Below, in pieces: positions 1 through 7,574 of a DNA stretch of 10,873 bases. The position numbers and the translations under genes were made by a program. The notes beneath the pieces were generated by a model, which saw only the letters and a list, made by a program, of their open reading frames with translations, was not told where the DNA came from and did no database searches. The stretch comes from Planctomycetota bacterium (GTDB lineage Bacteria > Planctomycetota > Brocadiia > SM23-32). The stretch covers positions 1 to 10,873 of the forward strand of contig JAUVVP010000025.1 in NCBI GenBank assembly GCA_030604585.1, written 5' to 3'. Each line of letters opens with the position of its first letter. Within the stretch, counting starts at the first letter, position 1.

Positions 1-644
1 ATCGTGGCGCTGACTTCCGCTATGTCCCCCACCAGGAAGCGGGCCATGTCCGTGATGTGCGCGCCGAGGTCGCCGAGCGCGCCGGTGCCGGCGTACTCTT
101 TTTTCATCCGCCAGACCAGCGGGAAGGCGGGATCCATAATCCAGTCCTGCAGGTAGACGGCGCGGAAGTGGCGGATCTCGCCGATCTCGCCGGCCTCGAT
201 CATCTGCTTGGCGAGCTGCACGGCGGGGGCCTGGCGATAGGTGAACCCGCACAGTGCCTTGACGCCGGCCGCTTCGACGGCCTCGGTCATGGCGCGGGTC
301 TGGGCCAGGTCGTTGGCCAGGGGCTTCTCGCAGATGATGTCCTTGCCGGCTTTCGCTGCTGCCTCAGCCTGCTCGGGGTGGACGAAGTTCGGCGTGCTGA
401 TGTCCACCAGGTCAATGTCATCCCGCTCGACCATCTTACGCCAGTCGGTCTCGTACTCCTGCCAGCCGTACTGGGCGGCCGTGGACTTTACGATCTCCTC
501 GGGCTCGGTGCCGCAGATGCATTTCATGACCACGGTGGCCGGCGGGCCCCACATCGAGTTGACGTTGCGATACCCGAAGCTGTGGGCCTTGCCCATAAAG
601 CCACAGCCGATCATGCCGACGTTCACCACCTTCTTCTCAGCCAT
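1..644 (-). CDS. Gfo/Idh/MocA family NAD(P)-dependent oxidoreductase (C-terminus outside window)
   Basis: Reading the minus strand from ATG at 644 gives 214 codons that stay open to the window edge, so the C-terminus is missing. The N-terminus is a Rossmann fold with the dinucleotide motif GCGFMG at residues 13-18. It is followed by STPNFVHP (83-90) and the family's ICEKPLAND segment, with EKP at 106-108. The second domain begins before the edge and shows GDLGAHITDMARFLVG near residues 191-206, where D192, H196 and D199 fit the family's catalytic/substrate region. The start is well supported by AAAGGAG, about 6 nt upstream. These soluble cytoplasmic enzymes oxidise or reduce sugars, inositols and related polyols, but substrate cannot be read from sequence. 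It is divergent from mutS and belongs to the same family as the gene at 3788-4804, but the two are different in sequence and not a recent duplication. Confidence 0.93.
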   Translation of the reverse strand, partial: MAEKKVVNVGMIGCGFMGKAHSFGYRNVNSMWGPPATVVMKCICGTEPEEIVKSTAAQYGWQEYETDWRKMVERDDIDLVDISTPNFVHPEQAEAAAKAGKDIICEKPLANDLAQTRAMTEAVEAAGVKALCGFTYRQAPAVQLAKQMIEAGEIGEIRHFRAVYLQDWIMDPAFPLVWRMKKEYAGTGALGDLGAHITDMARFLVGDIAEVSAT

Positions 645-737
645 AAAGCGGCTCCTTTCTGCCCCTTGCGTGCCGTGCGGAACGGATATGGGCCGTCTCT
701 TCAGTCGGTCCCCGCAGCCCCTGCCGCCGGGGTTCCC

Positions 738-766
738 CTTTTAGCGCAGACAAAGTGAAAAATCAA
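738..766 (-). promoter_or_regulatory. Candidate sigma70-type promoter for the left-edge oxidoreductase
   Basis: On the minus strand a TTGATT -35 box (766-761) is followed by a 17-nt spacer and a TAAAAG -10 box (743-738), each matching consensus at 4 of 6 positions. The predicted start near 731 would leave a leader of about 87 nt before the ATG at 644. The AT-rich patch stands out against GC-rich surroundings, but the matches are modest. The call is inference from position and spacing. Confidence 0.35.
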
Positions 767-847
767 GGCCAAAGCCCAAAGCGGCAGGGGCCCTCCTTCG
801 CCGAGGCCACGGAGCGCCGCACGGGCGGCGGGCCGGCCGCGGGCGAA

Positions 848-876
848 TTGACACGGTGAGGGGCAGGCCTTATGCT
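848..876 (+). promoter_or_regulatory. Sigma70-type promoter for mutS
   Basis: A perfect TTGACA -35 box (848-853) lies exactly 17 nt from TATGCT (871-876), which matches the -10 consensus at 4 of 6 positions. Transcription would start near 883. This affects the mutS start: the ATG at 872 lies inside the -10 element and would not be in the transcript, so initiation at 923 is favoured. Confidence 0.6.
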
Positions 877-922
877 AACGGCACGGCCCCTTACTATCCG
901 ACCTCTCCTATGCAGACGGCCG

Positions 923-3589
923 ATGGACAGACCCTCCCGAACGCCCGTGATGAGGCAGTACCTGGCGTTCAAGAAGAAGCACCAGGACGCCATACTGCTC
1001 TTCCGCATGGGCGACTTCTACGAGGTGTTCTTCGACGACGCCAAGGTCTGCGCCAGGGACCTGGGGCTCGCCCTGACCAGCCGCGACAAGGGGCAGAACC
1101 CGGTCCCGATGGCCGGCTTCCCGCATCACGCCGCCCAGACCTACATCAAGCGCCTCATCCGCGCCGGCCACCGCGTGGCCATCTGCGAACAGGTTCAGGA
1201 CCCCGCCGAAGCCACAGGGCTGGTAAAGCGGGATGTCACCCGCGTCATCACGGCCGGCACGCTGACCGAGGAGCAGATACTCGACAGCCGGTCGAACAAC
1301 TTCCTGGCGGCCGTCGCGCTGGGCGATTCGCTGGTCGGGCTGGCCTGGGTGGACCTCTCCACGGGCAAGTTCGAGGTGCAGGAGGTCCAGCGGGGGTCAT
1401 TGGCCGACAGCCTGGAGCGCATCCAGCCCGCCGAGTGCCTGCTGCCCCAGACGGAGGCCGCAGCCGGGGAGGACGGCCATCCGGCCTTGCCGCACCTGCC
1501 CGCCAACTGCCTGGTGACGCGGCGCCCGCCGTGGGAATTCGCCCGGGATGAGGGCCACCGGCGGCTCACGCGCCACTTCGGCACCAACACCCTCGAAGGC
1601 TTCGGCTGCGAAGGCATGGGGCCGGCCCTGGGCGCGGCCGGCGCCCTGGTCGGCTACCTGGAGGAGACGCAGAAGACGGCCATCGGCCACATCCGCAAGA
1701 TCGATCCCTTTGCCGCCGACCGCTACCTGAACCTCGACAGCACCACGCAGCGCAGCCTTGAGCTGATCCAGACCATGCGTGGGGCCGGCCGCGAGGGAAG
1801 CCTACTGCACGTGCTCGACCGCACGGCCACGCCGATGGGCGCGCGGCTGCTGAGGGGCTGGATCCTGACGCCGCTGCGGGAGCGGGAAGAGATCGAACGC
1901 CGGCTGGACGCCGTCGGGGAGCTGTTCGCCGCCCGGCGGCGCAGGCAGGACGTTGCCAACGGCCTGAAGAGCATCTACGACATCGAGCGGCTGACGGCGA
2001 AGATCTACTGCGGCCGGGCGAACGCCCGTGATATGGCGGCGCTGCGGCATTCGCTGTCCCGCCTGCCGGAGCTGAAGGAATGCCTGGCCGAGGGCGGGGC
2101 CGCCCTGTTGGGCGAACTTCGCGAGGCCATTGACCCCGTGCCCGAGGTGGAAGGGCTGATCGCCACCGCCATCAAGGCGGACCCGCCGGCCGTCATCACC
2201 GAAGGCGGCATCATCCGGGACGGATTCAGCCCCGAGCTGGACGAGCTGCGCCGCGTCGCCCGCGAGGGCAGGAACTGGATAGCCGGCTTCGAAGCCAGGG
2301 AGGCCGCCCGCACCGGCATCCCGTCCCTGAAGGTCGGCTTCAACAGGGTGTTCGGCTACTACATCGAGGTGACCAACACGCACAGGGACAAGGTCCCCTC
2401 CGCCTACGTGCGCAAGCAGACCCTGAAGAACGCCGAGCGCTACATCACGCCCGACCTGAAGGAGTGGGAGTCGAAGGTGCTCGGCGCCGGCGAGCGGGCC
2501 AAGGAACTGGAGTATGACCTGTTCCAGCAGGTCCGCCAGGAGGTCAGCACCTACACCGACCGGCTCCAGGCGACGGCGGAGGCACTGGCCGTCCTCGACG
2601 TGCTGGCCTCGCTGGGCACGGTGGCCGCCGAGGCCGGCTACGTGCGGCCCCGCATCACCGACGACCGCGCCCTGCGCATCAGCGACGGACGGCATCCGGT
2701 GCTGGAGCAGTTGCTCGACGAGGAGTTCGTGCCCAACGACATCGAGATGGAGGGCCGGGACGTCGGGCTCTTCGTCATCACCGGTCCGAACATGTCGGGC
2801 AAGAGCGTCTACATCCGCCAGACGGCCCTGCTCGTGCTGATGGCCCAGATGGGCTCGTTCGTGCCGGCGCGGGAGGCGACCATCGGGCTGGTTGACCGCA
2901 TCTTCACGCGCGTAGGCGCCAGCGATGAGCAGCGCCGGGGGCAGAGCACCTTCATGGTCGAGATGATCGAGGTGGCCAACATCCTCAACAACGCCACCGA
3001 CCGCAGCCTGATCATCCTCGACGAGGTCGGCCGCGGCACGAGCACCTTCGACGGCGTCAGCATCGCATGGGCCACCGCCGAGTACATCCACGACCGGATC
3101 GGCGCCCGCACGCTCTTCGCCACGCATTACCACGAGTTGGCCCAGCTCGCCCACACCCTCGACGGCGTGCGCAACCTGAACGTGGCCGTGCGCGAGTGGC
3201 AGGGCGAGGTGGTGTTCCTGCACCGGGTCGTGCCGGGGGCCACCGACCGCAGCTACGGCATCCACGTGGCGAAGCTGGCCGGCGTGCCACAGGAGGTCCT
3301 GGAGCGCTCGCGCGACATCCTGACCCACCTGGAGGAGAACGCCGTCGGGCCGAACGACGAGCCGCGCTTCGTGCCGAAGCAGCCGCCGGCCGGCGGGCGG
3401 GGGACATCCCGCGGGAGGCCGCGCCCCCAGGCCCTCCAGGTTCCCCTGTTCAAGCCCCTCGACGCCCAGGTGAAGCAGGAGCTGCTCGGGCTGGACCCCG
3501 ACAGCCTGACGCCCCTGGAGGCCCTCAACAAGCTGACCGAGATCCTCCGGCGCCTCAAAGGCGAGACGGAGAACGGCAAGGAAGGTTAG
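923..3589 (+). CDS. mutS: DNA mismatch repair protein MutS
   Basis: MutS is the mismatch-recognition ATPase that clamps onto mispaired or looped DNA and recruits MutL. From ATG 923 the protein has 888 residues, slightly longer than the roughly 850 of E. coli MutS. The mismatch-reading F-x-E motif is in GDFYEVFF (F32, E34). The core, lever and clamp domains follow, then the ATPase: Walker A GPNMSGKS at 621-628, Walker B LIILDE at 696-701 followed by VGRGTSTFDG, and FATHYHEL at 732-739. A basic Pro/Gly/Arg-rich linker precedes a C-terminal segment, LDPDSLTPLEALNKL (857 onward), resembling the MutS tetramerisation tail. The frame is also open from ATG 872, which has a GAGGGG 8 nt upstream. That ATG falls inside the predicted -10 box, however, and family alignment fits 923 (or 950) better. 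No mutL is present nearby. Family assignment is secure; the start is less so. Confidence 0.97.
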   Translation: MDRPSRTPVMRQYLAFKKKHQDAILLFRMGDFYEVFFDDAKVCARDLGLALTSRDKGQNPVPMAGFPHHAAQTYIKRLIRAGHRVAICEQVQDPAEATGLVKRDVTRVITAGTLTEEQILDSRSNNFLAAVALGDSLVGLAWVDLSTGKFEVQEVQRGSLADSLERIQPAECLLPQTEAAAGEDGHPALPHLPANCLVTRRPPWEFARDEGHRRLTRHFGTNTLEGFGCEGMGPALGAAGALVGYLEETQKTAIGHIRKIDPFAADRYLNLDSTTQRSLELIQTMRGAGREGSLLHVLDRTATPMGARLLRGWILTPLREREEIERRLDAVGELFAARRRRQDVANGLKSIYDIERLTAKIYCGRANARDMAALRHSLSRLPELKECLAEGGAALLGELREAIDPVPEVEGLIATAIKADPPAVITEGGIIRDGFSPELDELRRVAREGRNWIAGFEAREAARTGIPSLKVGFNRVFGYYIEVTNTHRDKVPSAYVRKQTLKNAERYITPDLKEWESKVLGAGERAKELEYDLFQQVRQEVSTYTDRLQATAEALAVLDVLASLGTVAAEAGYVRPRITDDRALRISDGRHPVLEQLLDEEFVPNDIEMEGRDVGLFVITGPNMSGKSVYIRQTALLVLMAQMGSFVPAREATIGLVDRIFTRVGASDEQRRGQSTFMVEMIEVANILNNATDRSLIILDEVGRGTSTFDGVSIAWATAEYIHDRIGARTLFATHYHELAQLAHTLDGVRNLNVAVREWQGEVVFLHRVVPGATDRSYGIHVAKLAGVPQEVLERSRDILTHLEENAVGPNDEPRFVPKQPPAGGRGTSRGRPRPQALQVPLFKPLDAQVKQELLGLDPDSLTPLEALNKLTEILRRLKGETENGKEG

Positions 3590-3595
3590 ACCCCG

Positions 3596-3777
3596 TTAAG
3601 GGGCTATTGCGAAACCCCGTTCGTGACGAGGACGAGCGAGAAGCCCGAGGGCAAGGCGGCAGGCGCAAAACGCCGGAAGCGTGGCTGAAGCCAAGTTGAG
3701 GACGTTTTGCGCCGACAACACAGCCATCGGGCTTCGCAGCCGGCCGCAGTAGATCCGGGTTTTGCAGTAGCCCCTAA
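3596..3777. repeat. 182-bp nested imperfect palindrome filling a convergent intergenic gap (MITE-like or REP-like)
   Basis: Four pairs of inverted blocks share one centre near 3687.5. The outer arms are GGGGCTATTGCGAAACCC (3600-3617) against the complement of 3757-3774, 16 of 18 matching; pairing extends to TTA at the ends with a one-base offset. The next pair is GAAGCCCGAGGGC (3640-3652) with 3723-3735, 12 of 13. The third is GGCGCAAAACG (3662-3672) with CGTTTTGCGCC (3703-3713), 11 of 11. The innermost is TGGC (3682-3685) with GCCA (3690-3693) around a TGAA loop. Unpaired spacers are nearly equal on both sides (22 and 21, then 9 and 9). The element begins 7 nt after the mutS stop and ends 10 nt before the oppositely oriented oxidoreductase stop. 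No coding capacity and no clear target duplication were seen. It could be a non-autonomous mobile element, an intergenic palindromic repeat, or a two-way terminator. Confidence 0.8.
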
Positions 3778-3787
3778 GTCAGTTCCG

Positions 3788-4804
3788 TCACAGTTCGACG
3801 GAGCGGCCCTGCTGGATCGACTCCTGCTCCGCCTGGGCCAGCTTGATCGAGAAGGCGCTGGACTCGGGCATCACCATCGCCGGCACCTCGTCGTTCTCGA
3901 TGCACCGGATGAAGTAGGCGATCTCCTCCTGGTAGCCGTCCTTCTGCGGCAGTTCGGGGTGATGTGCGCCCTGGTCGGTGATCTCCATCAGGCCGTGGCT
4001 CTCGGAGGTGCTGAAGCGCAGGCAGCCCTTCTCGAAGGCGGCCATGTAGTGGGCCTCGAAGCCGAATCCGGTCGGCAGCGTCATGTTGGCGCCGGCGCGC
4101 ACGGCCATCTTGTCGTCGTAGACGTACTCGGTGTCCACCACGTCGTAGCCGCCGGAGGGCCCGATGGCCCCGGTCGAGCAGACGGCGCGCGGCCGACCCA
4201 GCAGGTAATGGACGAAGTCCGCGTCGTGGACGTGCAGGTCGAGCAGGAAGCCGCCGCTCCTGGTGTGATCGAGGAGCCAGTTCTCCCACGACCACAGCGG
4301 CGGGTTGCCACCGCGCCACAAGGAGAGCTGGAGCAGTCGCCCGAACCGGCCTGACTCGACCGTCTCATTCAGGTACTCGTAGGCGGGGAAGAAGCGCACG
4401 CACTGGCCGACCATAAACTTGCCGGGCGCGCCCTCGGCGACCTTCAGCACCTCCTCGCATTCCCCGTAGGTGAGCGCCATCGGCTTCTCGCACAGCACGT
4501 GTTTGCCGGCCTCCAGGGCCTTCTTGCAGAACTCGGGGTGCAGGAAGGTCGGCAGGCAGACGTCCACCAGGTCCACCTCGGCGTCGTTGATCAGGTCGTT
4601 GGGGTTGGTGTAGAGCCTGTGCTTGTCGGGGTCAATGGTGGCGCCACCTTCGCCGATGTTGATCTTCAGGGAGCTTTCGCCGGGCTGGAGCCTTTCCTCC
4701 TGTATGTCCGCGATCGCCACCACCTCGGCGCCGTGCAGCGCCTGATAGCACCCGAAATGCATGTTCCCCATGCCGCCCAGGCCGATAATGCCCACTCTGA
4801 TCAT
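3788..4804 (-). CDS. Gfo/Idh/MocA family NAD(P)-dependent oxidoreductase
   Basis: This is a complete 338-residue protein of the usual family length. Its N-terminal Rossmann fold carries GLGGMG at 8-13, LPTFLHP at 84-90 and CEKPMAL with EKP at 106-108. The C-terminal alpha/beta domain has the signature GGFLLDLHVHDADFVHYLLG from residue 184, with D189, H193 and D196 in the expected positions for catalysis or substrate binding. The frame is open upstream to 4930, but ATG 4804 is chosen: it is preceded by GAGGAGGAG at good spacing and places the Rossmann strand at the very N-terminus, as in the family. There is no signal peptide, so it is likely cytoplasmic. The substrate is probably a sugar, inositol or sugar acid, but nothing in the neighbourhood narrows it. 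It converges on mutS across the palindromic repeat and has a predicted promoter of its own. Confidence 0.95.
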   Translation of the reverse strand: MIRVGIIGLGGMGNMHFGCYQALHGAEVVAIADIQEERLQPGESSLKINIGEGGATIDPDKHRLYTNPNDLINDAEVDLVDVCLPTFLHPEFCKKALEAGKHVLCEKPMALTYGECEEVLKVAEGAPGKFMVGQCVRFFPAYEYLNETVESGRFGRLLQLSLWRGGNPPLWSWENWLLDHTRSGGFLLDLHVHDADFVHYLLGRPRAVCSTGAIGPSGGYDVVDTEYVYDDKMAVRAGANMTLPTGFGFEAHYMAAFEKGCLRFSTSESHGLMEITDQGAHHPELPQKDGYQEEIAYFIRCIENDEVPAMVMPESSAFSIKLAQAEQESIQQGRSVEL

Positions 4805-4869
4805 GGCAGTCTCCTCCTCAGAGAGACGCTTGCGCCGGTTTGGTCTTGCCGCATCAGGACTTCTGAAGT

Positions 4870-4897
4870 ATTGTATGCAAAACGGGGGTGCTTGCAA
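4870..4897 (-). promoter_or_regulatory. Promoter for the 3788-4804 oxidoreductase
   Basis: On the minus strand a TTGCAA -35 box (4897-4892; 4 of 6 matches) is separated by 16 nt from a TACAAT -10 box (4875-4870; 5 of 6). Transcription would begin near 4863, leaving about 59 nt of leader that ends in the strong GAGGAGGAG ribosome-binding site. The position between divergent genes supports the call. Confidence 0.5.
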
Positions 4898-4961
4898 GAG
4901 GCGGGCCGGCCGCCGGCATTGTTGTCGCATCGCACGTCACTCGAGTGAGGACACCGGAGCC

Positions 4962-6050
4962 TTGGGAGCAGGCGCGGGGCTGTTCCGGTTTCATAGGGCG
5001 GTGATCTCGCGCGACCGGCGCGGGCCGCTGCTGACACTGGCGCGGGGAGGCCTGCGCCTCGCAGCGCTCGGCTACGGCCTGGGGGTGAGGGCGAGGAACG
5101 GCCTCTACCGCCTCGGACTACGCAGGCCCCGCCGGGCCGAAGTGCCCGTCATCAGCGTCGGCAACATAACCGCAGGCGGGACGGGCAAGACGCCCTTCGT
5201 CGCCTGGCTGGCCCGGCTGCTGGTCATCCGCAAGATGCGGCCCGTCATCCTCTCGCGCGGCTACGGGCGGCACGAGGGGCTGGGAGTTGACGACGAGAAC
5301 CTGATGCTGGAGCGCCTGGCCGGCCACACGCCCGTCGTCGTGGACCCCGACAGGGCCCGAGGCGCCGAGAAAGCCGTCCGCGACCACGGGGCTGACGTGC
5401 TCATCCTGGACGACGGGTTCCAGCACCGCCGCATCGCCCGCGATCTGGACGTCGTCCTCATTGACGCCGTCTGGCCCTTTGGAGCGGGCCACCTGCTCCC
5501 GCGCGGACTGCTCAGGGAACCGCTGAAGGAGCTGCGGCGGGCCGGCCTCTTCCTTATCACCCGCGCCGACCTGGTGGCGGCCGCTCCGCTCGACCGCATC
5601 AGAAAGAGGCTCCACGAGCTGGGGCGCGGCGTCCCCATCGCCTGCTGCCGGACCGTCCCCGGCGGCCTGCGACCACTCGGGACCGACGGGGCGGGCGCCC
5701 TGGAGCCGGAGGCACTCAAGGACGGCCGGTGGGCGGCCTTCTGCGGCATCGGCAACCCGGAGGGATTCCGGCTCACGCTCCGAAAAGCCGGCTGCGACCT
5801 GGAGTTCCTCTCAGTCTTCTCGGACCACGAGCGCTACAGCCGGCGCCAGGTAGAGCTGCTGCTGAGGCAGGCGGCCGAGGCCGGCTGCGACCGCGTCGTC
5901 ACCACGGAGAAGGATGCCGTGAAGGTAGAGCGGCTGCTGCGTGGTCGCCCCACCCCTCCCATCTACGCCCTCCAGACGGGCCTGGACATCACAGAGGGGT
6001 CCGACGCCCTCGCCGCCGCCATCCTCCAGGCAGTCGCGAAAGGCCCCTGA
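4962..6050 (+). CDS. lpxK: Tetraacyldisaccharide 4'-kinase LpxK
   Basis: LpxK phosphorylates the 4' position of tetraacyldisaccharide-1-phosphate to make lipid IVA, at the cytoplasmic face of the inner membrane. Numbering from TTG 4962 gives 362 residues. The P-loop is GGTGKT at 72-77 within VGNITAGGTGKTP. It is followed by SRGYGRHEG, a Walker-B-like DDGFQH at 150-155, HLLPRGLLREPL, the conserved DH pair at 288-289 (H289 aligns with the catalytic-region histidine), and TTEKDAVK at 314-321. The N-terminal stretch ISRDRRGPLLTLARGG matches the membrane-associated start of the family. The exact start is unsure. No ATG lies at a suitable place: TTG 4962 has GGAG very close upstream, and GTG 5001 would give a form about 13 residues shorter. 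The frame is open to 4761, but that extension overlaps the divergent gene and looks unlike LpxK. No other lpx gene is nearby. Confidence 0.95.
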   Translation: MGAGAGLFRFHRAVISRDRRGPLLTLARGGLRLAALGYGLGVRARNGLYRLGLRRPRRAEVPVISVGNITAGGTGKTPFVAWLARLLVIRKMRPVILSRGYGRHEGLGVDDENLMLERLAGHTPVVVDPDRARGAEKAVRDHGADVLILDDGFQHRRIARDLDVVLIDAVWPFGAGHLLPRGLLREPLKELRRAGLFLITRADLVAAAPLDRIRKRLHELGRGVPIACCRTVPGGLRPLGTDGAGALEPEALKDGRWAAFCGIGNPEGFRLTLRKAGCDLEFLSVFSDHERYSRRQVELLLRQAAEAGCDRVVTTEKDAVKVERLLRGRPTPPIYALQTGLDITEGSDALAAAILQAVAKGP

Positions 6051-6136
6051 CGGCCGGGGCGGAGACAGGGAAGCGCCCCTCGCCGCAGAGAACGTGAACC
6101 TTCCGCCCGGCTGGACCGCCTCTTAGAGTGAAACCC

Positions 6137-6718
6137 ATGAGCGCACAGCACACATCTACCGACTCCGTGCTGGCCAGGCGCAGCGCGGAAGGCGACGCGG
6201 CGGCTTTCGTAGAGCTGGTGCACCGCCACGAGTATGCGCTGGCCGCCTTGATACGCTACCAGGTCGAGGACGCGCACGAGGCGGAGGACGTGCTCCAGGA
6301 GACGCTGCTTCGGGCCTGGGTGGGCATAGGACAGTTGCGGGACCCCGCGAAGGTCCGGCCGTGGCTGCTCCAGGTGGCGCGCAACCGGTGCTGGGACTTT
6401 CACCGGTCGCCTCAGCGCCGGCAGCGGCCGATGGCGGAGCACGAACTGGCCGTCCGCCTGAACCGGCACGGCCGCGCCCTGGCGGATGCACACGAGAGGG
6501 CCGGGGAACTGGCCGACGCTCTCGCGAGCGTGCCCGAACCCGAGGGCCGCGTCGCGAAGCTGTTCTATGCGCAAGGGCTCACCATAGCTGAGATCAGCAG
6601 GCGGCGCCGGTCTCCCGAAGGCACCGTCAAGCGGCGTCTCTTCGACGCGCGTCGGCACATGCGGGAGACCCTGGGGCTGCCGCCTCCAAGGACACGGAAG
6701 GAGAGAGAGGATGCATAA
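6137..6718 (+). CDS. ECF-type RNA polymerase sigma factor (sigma-70 family)
   Basis: This is a small sigma factor of 193 residues from ATG 6137, or 196 from an in-frame GTG at 6128; neither has a strong ribosome-binding site. Region 2 is evident in AAFVELVHRHEYALAALIRY, then the acidic EDAHEAEDVLQETLLRAW typical of the core-binding and -10-reading helices, then PWLLQVARNRCWDFHR. Region 4 follows a variable linker: VAKLFYAQGLTIAEISRRRR and SPEGTVKRRLFDARRHM form the helix-turn-helix that reads the -35 element. Regions 1.1 and 3 are absent, as in extracytoplasmic-function sigmas. It directs RNA polymerase to a specialised promoter set in response to a signal. The last 8 nt overlap the next gene, whose ribosome-binding site lies within this reading frame, so the downstream product is the natural candidate partner or regulator. 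It starts 86 nt after lpxK and may share that transcript. Confidence 0.92.
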   Translation: MSAQHTSTDSVLARRSAEGDAAAFVELVHRHEYALAALIRYQVEDAHEAEDVLQETLLRAWVGIGQLRDPAKVRPWLLQVARNRCWDFHRSPQRRQRPMAEHELAVRLNRHGRALADAHERAGELADALASVPEPEGRVAKLFYAQGLTIAEISRRRRSPEGTVKRRLFDARRHMRETLGLPPPRTRKEREDA

Positions 6719-7547
6719 GCGAAGAGCAGGGGCGAAGGCCCAGCCGTTCCCGCTGCGACGGCCGGAGATCAGCATCAAGCCGAGCCGTGCCCGGTCGTTC
6801 ACAGTGGATTACCGGGAGGTGTTCGGGTGGTTCGCCGTACCCGAAGTCGGCGACCGCACCATGTGGTGCATCTACGATCCCCCGGACTGGCGGCTGACCA
6901 GCGTCACCGACACACGCTCCGTCCGGCCAGCGCAGGTTCACGGGCTGGAATGCGTCGAGATGGAACTGGACGACTGGAATCCCAATGAGGGGTGGAAGCT
7001 GCGCACGTGGATGATGTTCGCGCGGCTGGGCCGAGAGCGCGGCCAGTACGTGGCCAACATGCGCGTGGTGGACGGCAAGCGGCGGCTCTACACGTTCCTG
7101 GACGAAGGCTTCGACGAGGACTGGGGGGATTGGCCGCGGAAGCTTCAGGACACGGGCAGGCTGGCGTCCCGGCCGGACGGTTCATACAGGGTCAAAGCGG
7201 CCCGCGGGCCAGGCCCGGATCAGACCTTGGCAGCCGGCATCTTTCGGGTGAAGGTGGGCGACAGGTCGTTCACCTGCTTGCGGGGCCTTGGCTTTGCGCG
7301 CGAGCCATCAGAGTGGGACACGCTCTACGAGTTCTACGTCACCCGGCGCGGCAGGACGATCCTCGGCAGACGCTATAACGGCCGACTGTGGCATACGAAG
7401 CCCGGCGACGCTTGGGCAGATAAGCCATGGGACGAGCGCTTCCCCGACCACAACCGCATCGTCATCAACGGCGTCACCTACGTGCACTGGTACGACTGCC
7501 TGAGCCACCTGGCCTGCGGAATCGACCCGCAGGCCCGGGCCGGATAA
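6711..7547 (+). CDS. Unrecognised Trp-rich soluble protein coupled to the ECF sigma factor
   Basis: I do not recognise this 278-residue protein. Its ATG lies inside the last codons of the sigma gene (ATG within GATGCATAA), behind a strong purine-rich site, GGAAGGAGAGAGAGG, so translation is probably coupled. It has a basic N-terminus without a signal peptide and no membrane-spanning segment, so it appears cytoplasmic. Composition is unusual: 13 tryptophans (about 5 percent) and five cysteines. Alternating polar and hydrophobic stretches such as YREVFGWFAVPEVGDRTMW and LYEFYVTRRGRTILGRRYNG suggest a beta-rich fold. Near the C-terminus is a CxxHxxC motif (C263, H266, C269), which could bind metal or sense redox state, although it differs from the HxxxCxxC motif of zinc anti-sigma factors. 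A role as regulator or effector of the sigma factor is inferred from overlap alone. Confidence 0.85.
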   Translation: MHKRRAGAKAQPFPLRRPEISIKPSRARSFTVDYREVFGWFAVPEVGDRTMWCIYDPPDWRLTSVTDTRSVRPAQVHGLECVEMELDDWNPNEGWKLRTWMMFARLGRERGQYVANMRVVDGKRRLYTFLDEGFDEDWGDWPRKLQDTGRLASRPDGSYRVKAARGPGPDQTLAAGIFRVKVGDRSFTCLRGLGFAREPSEWDTLYEFYVTRRGRTILGRRYNGRLWHTKPGDAWADKPWDERFPDHNRIVINGVTYVHWYDCLSHLACGIDPQARAG

Positions 7548-7574
7548 CACGACTGAGGGCACCGAGGCGGCGGC

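Noticed and set aside
57-758. Plus-strand open frames of 233 and 167 codons at the left edge
   Set aside because: They lie opposite the clear oxidoreductase reading frame and have shadow-like composition without motifs.
1802-3328. A 508-codon open frame on the minus strand opposite mutS
   Set aside because: It is antisense to the conserved MutS core and ATPase, is rich in Gly/Ala/Val/Asp/His as expected from reading GC-rich codons backwards, and shows no recognisable motif.
3707-4354. Plus-strand 215-codon frame across the palindrome and the second oxidoreductase
   Set aside because: It is antisense to conserved oxidoreductase sequence and begins inside the palindrome, with no plausible start signal.
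6044-6060. GC hairpin (GCCCC with GGGGC) at the lpxK stop codon as a terminator
   Set aside because: The stem is only 5 bp, no T-run follows, and such short complementarities are expected by chance in this GC-rich sequence.
6090-6127. Possible ECF self-promoter (GAACCT) upstream of the sigma gene
   Set aside because: A GAACC-like -35 is present, but no convincing -10 element lies at proper spacing and there is no second site for comparison.
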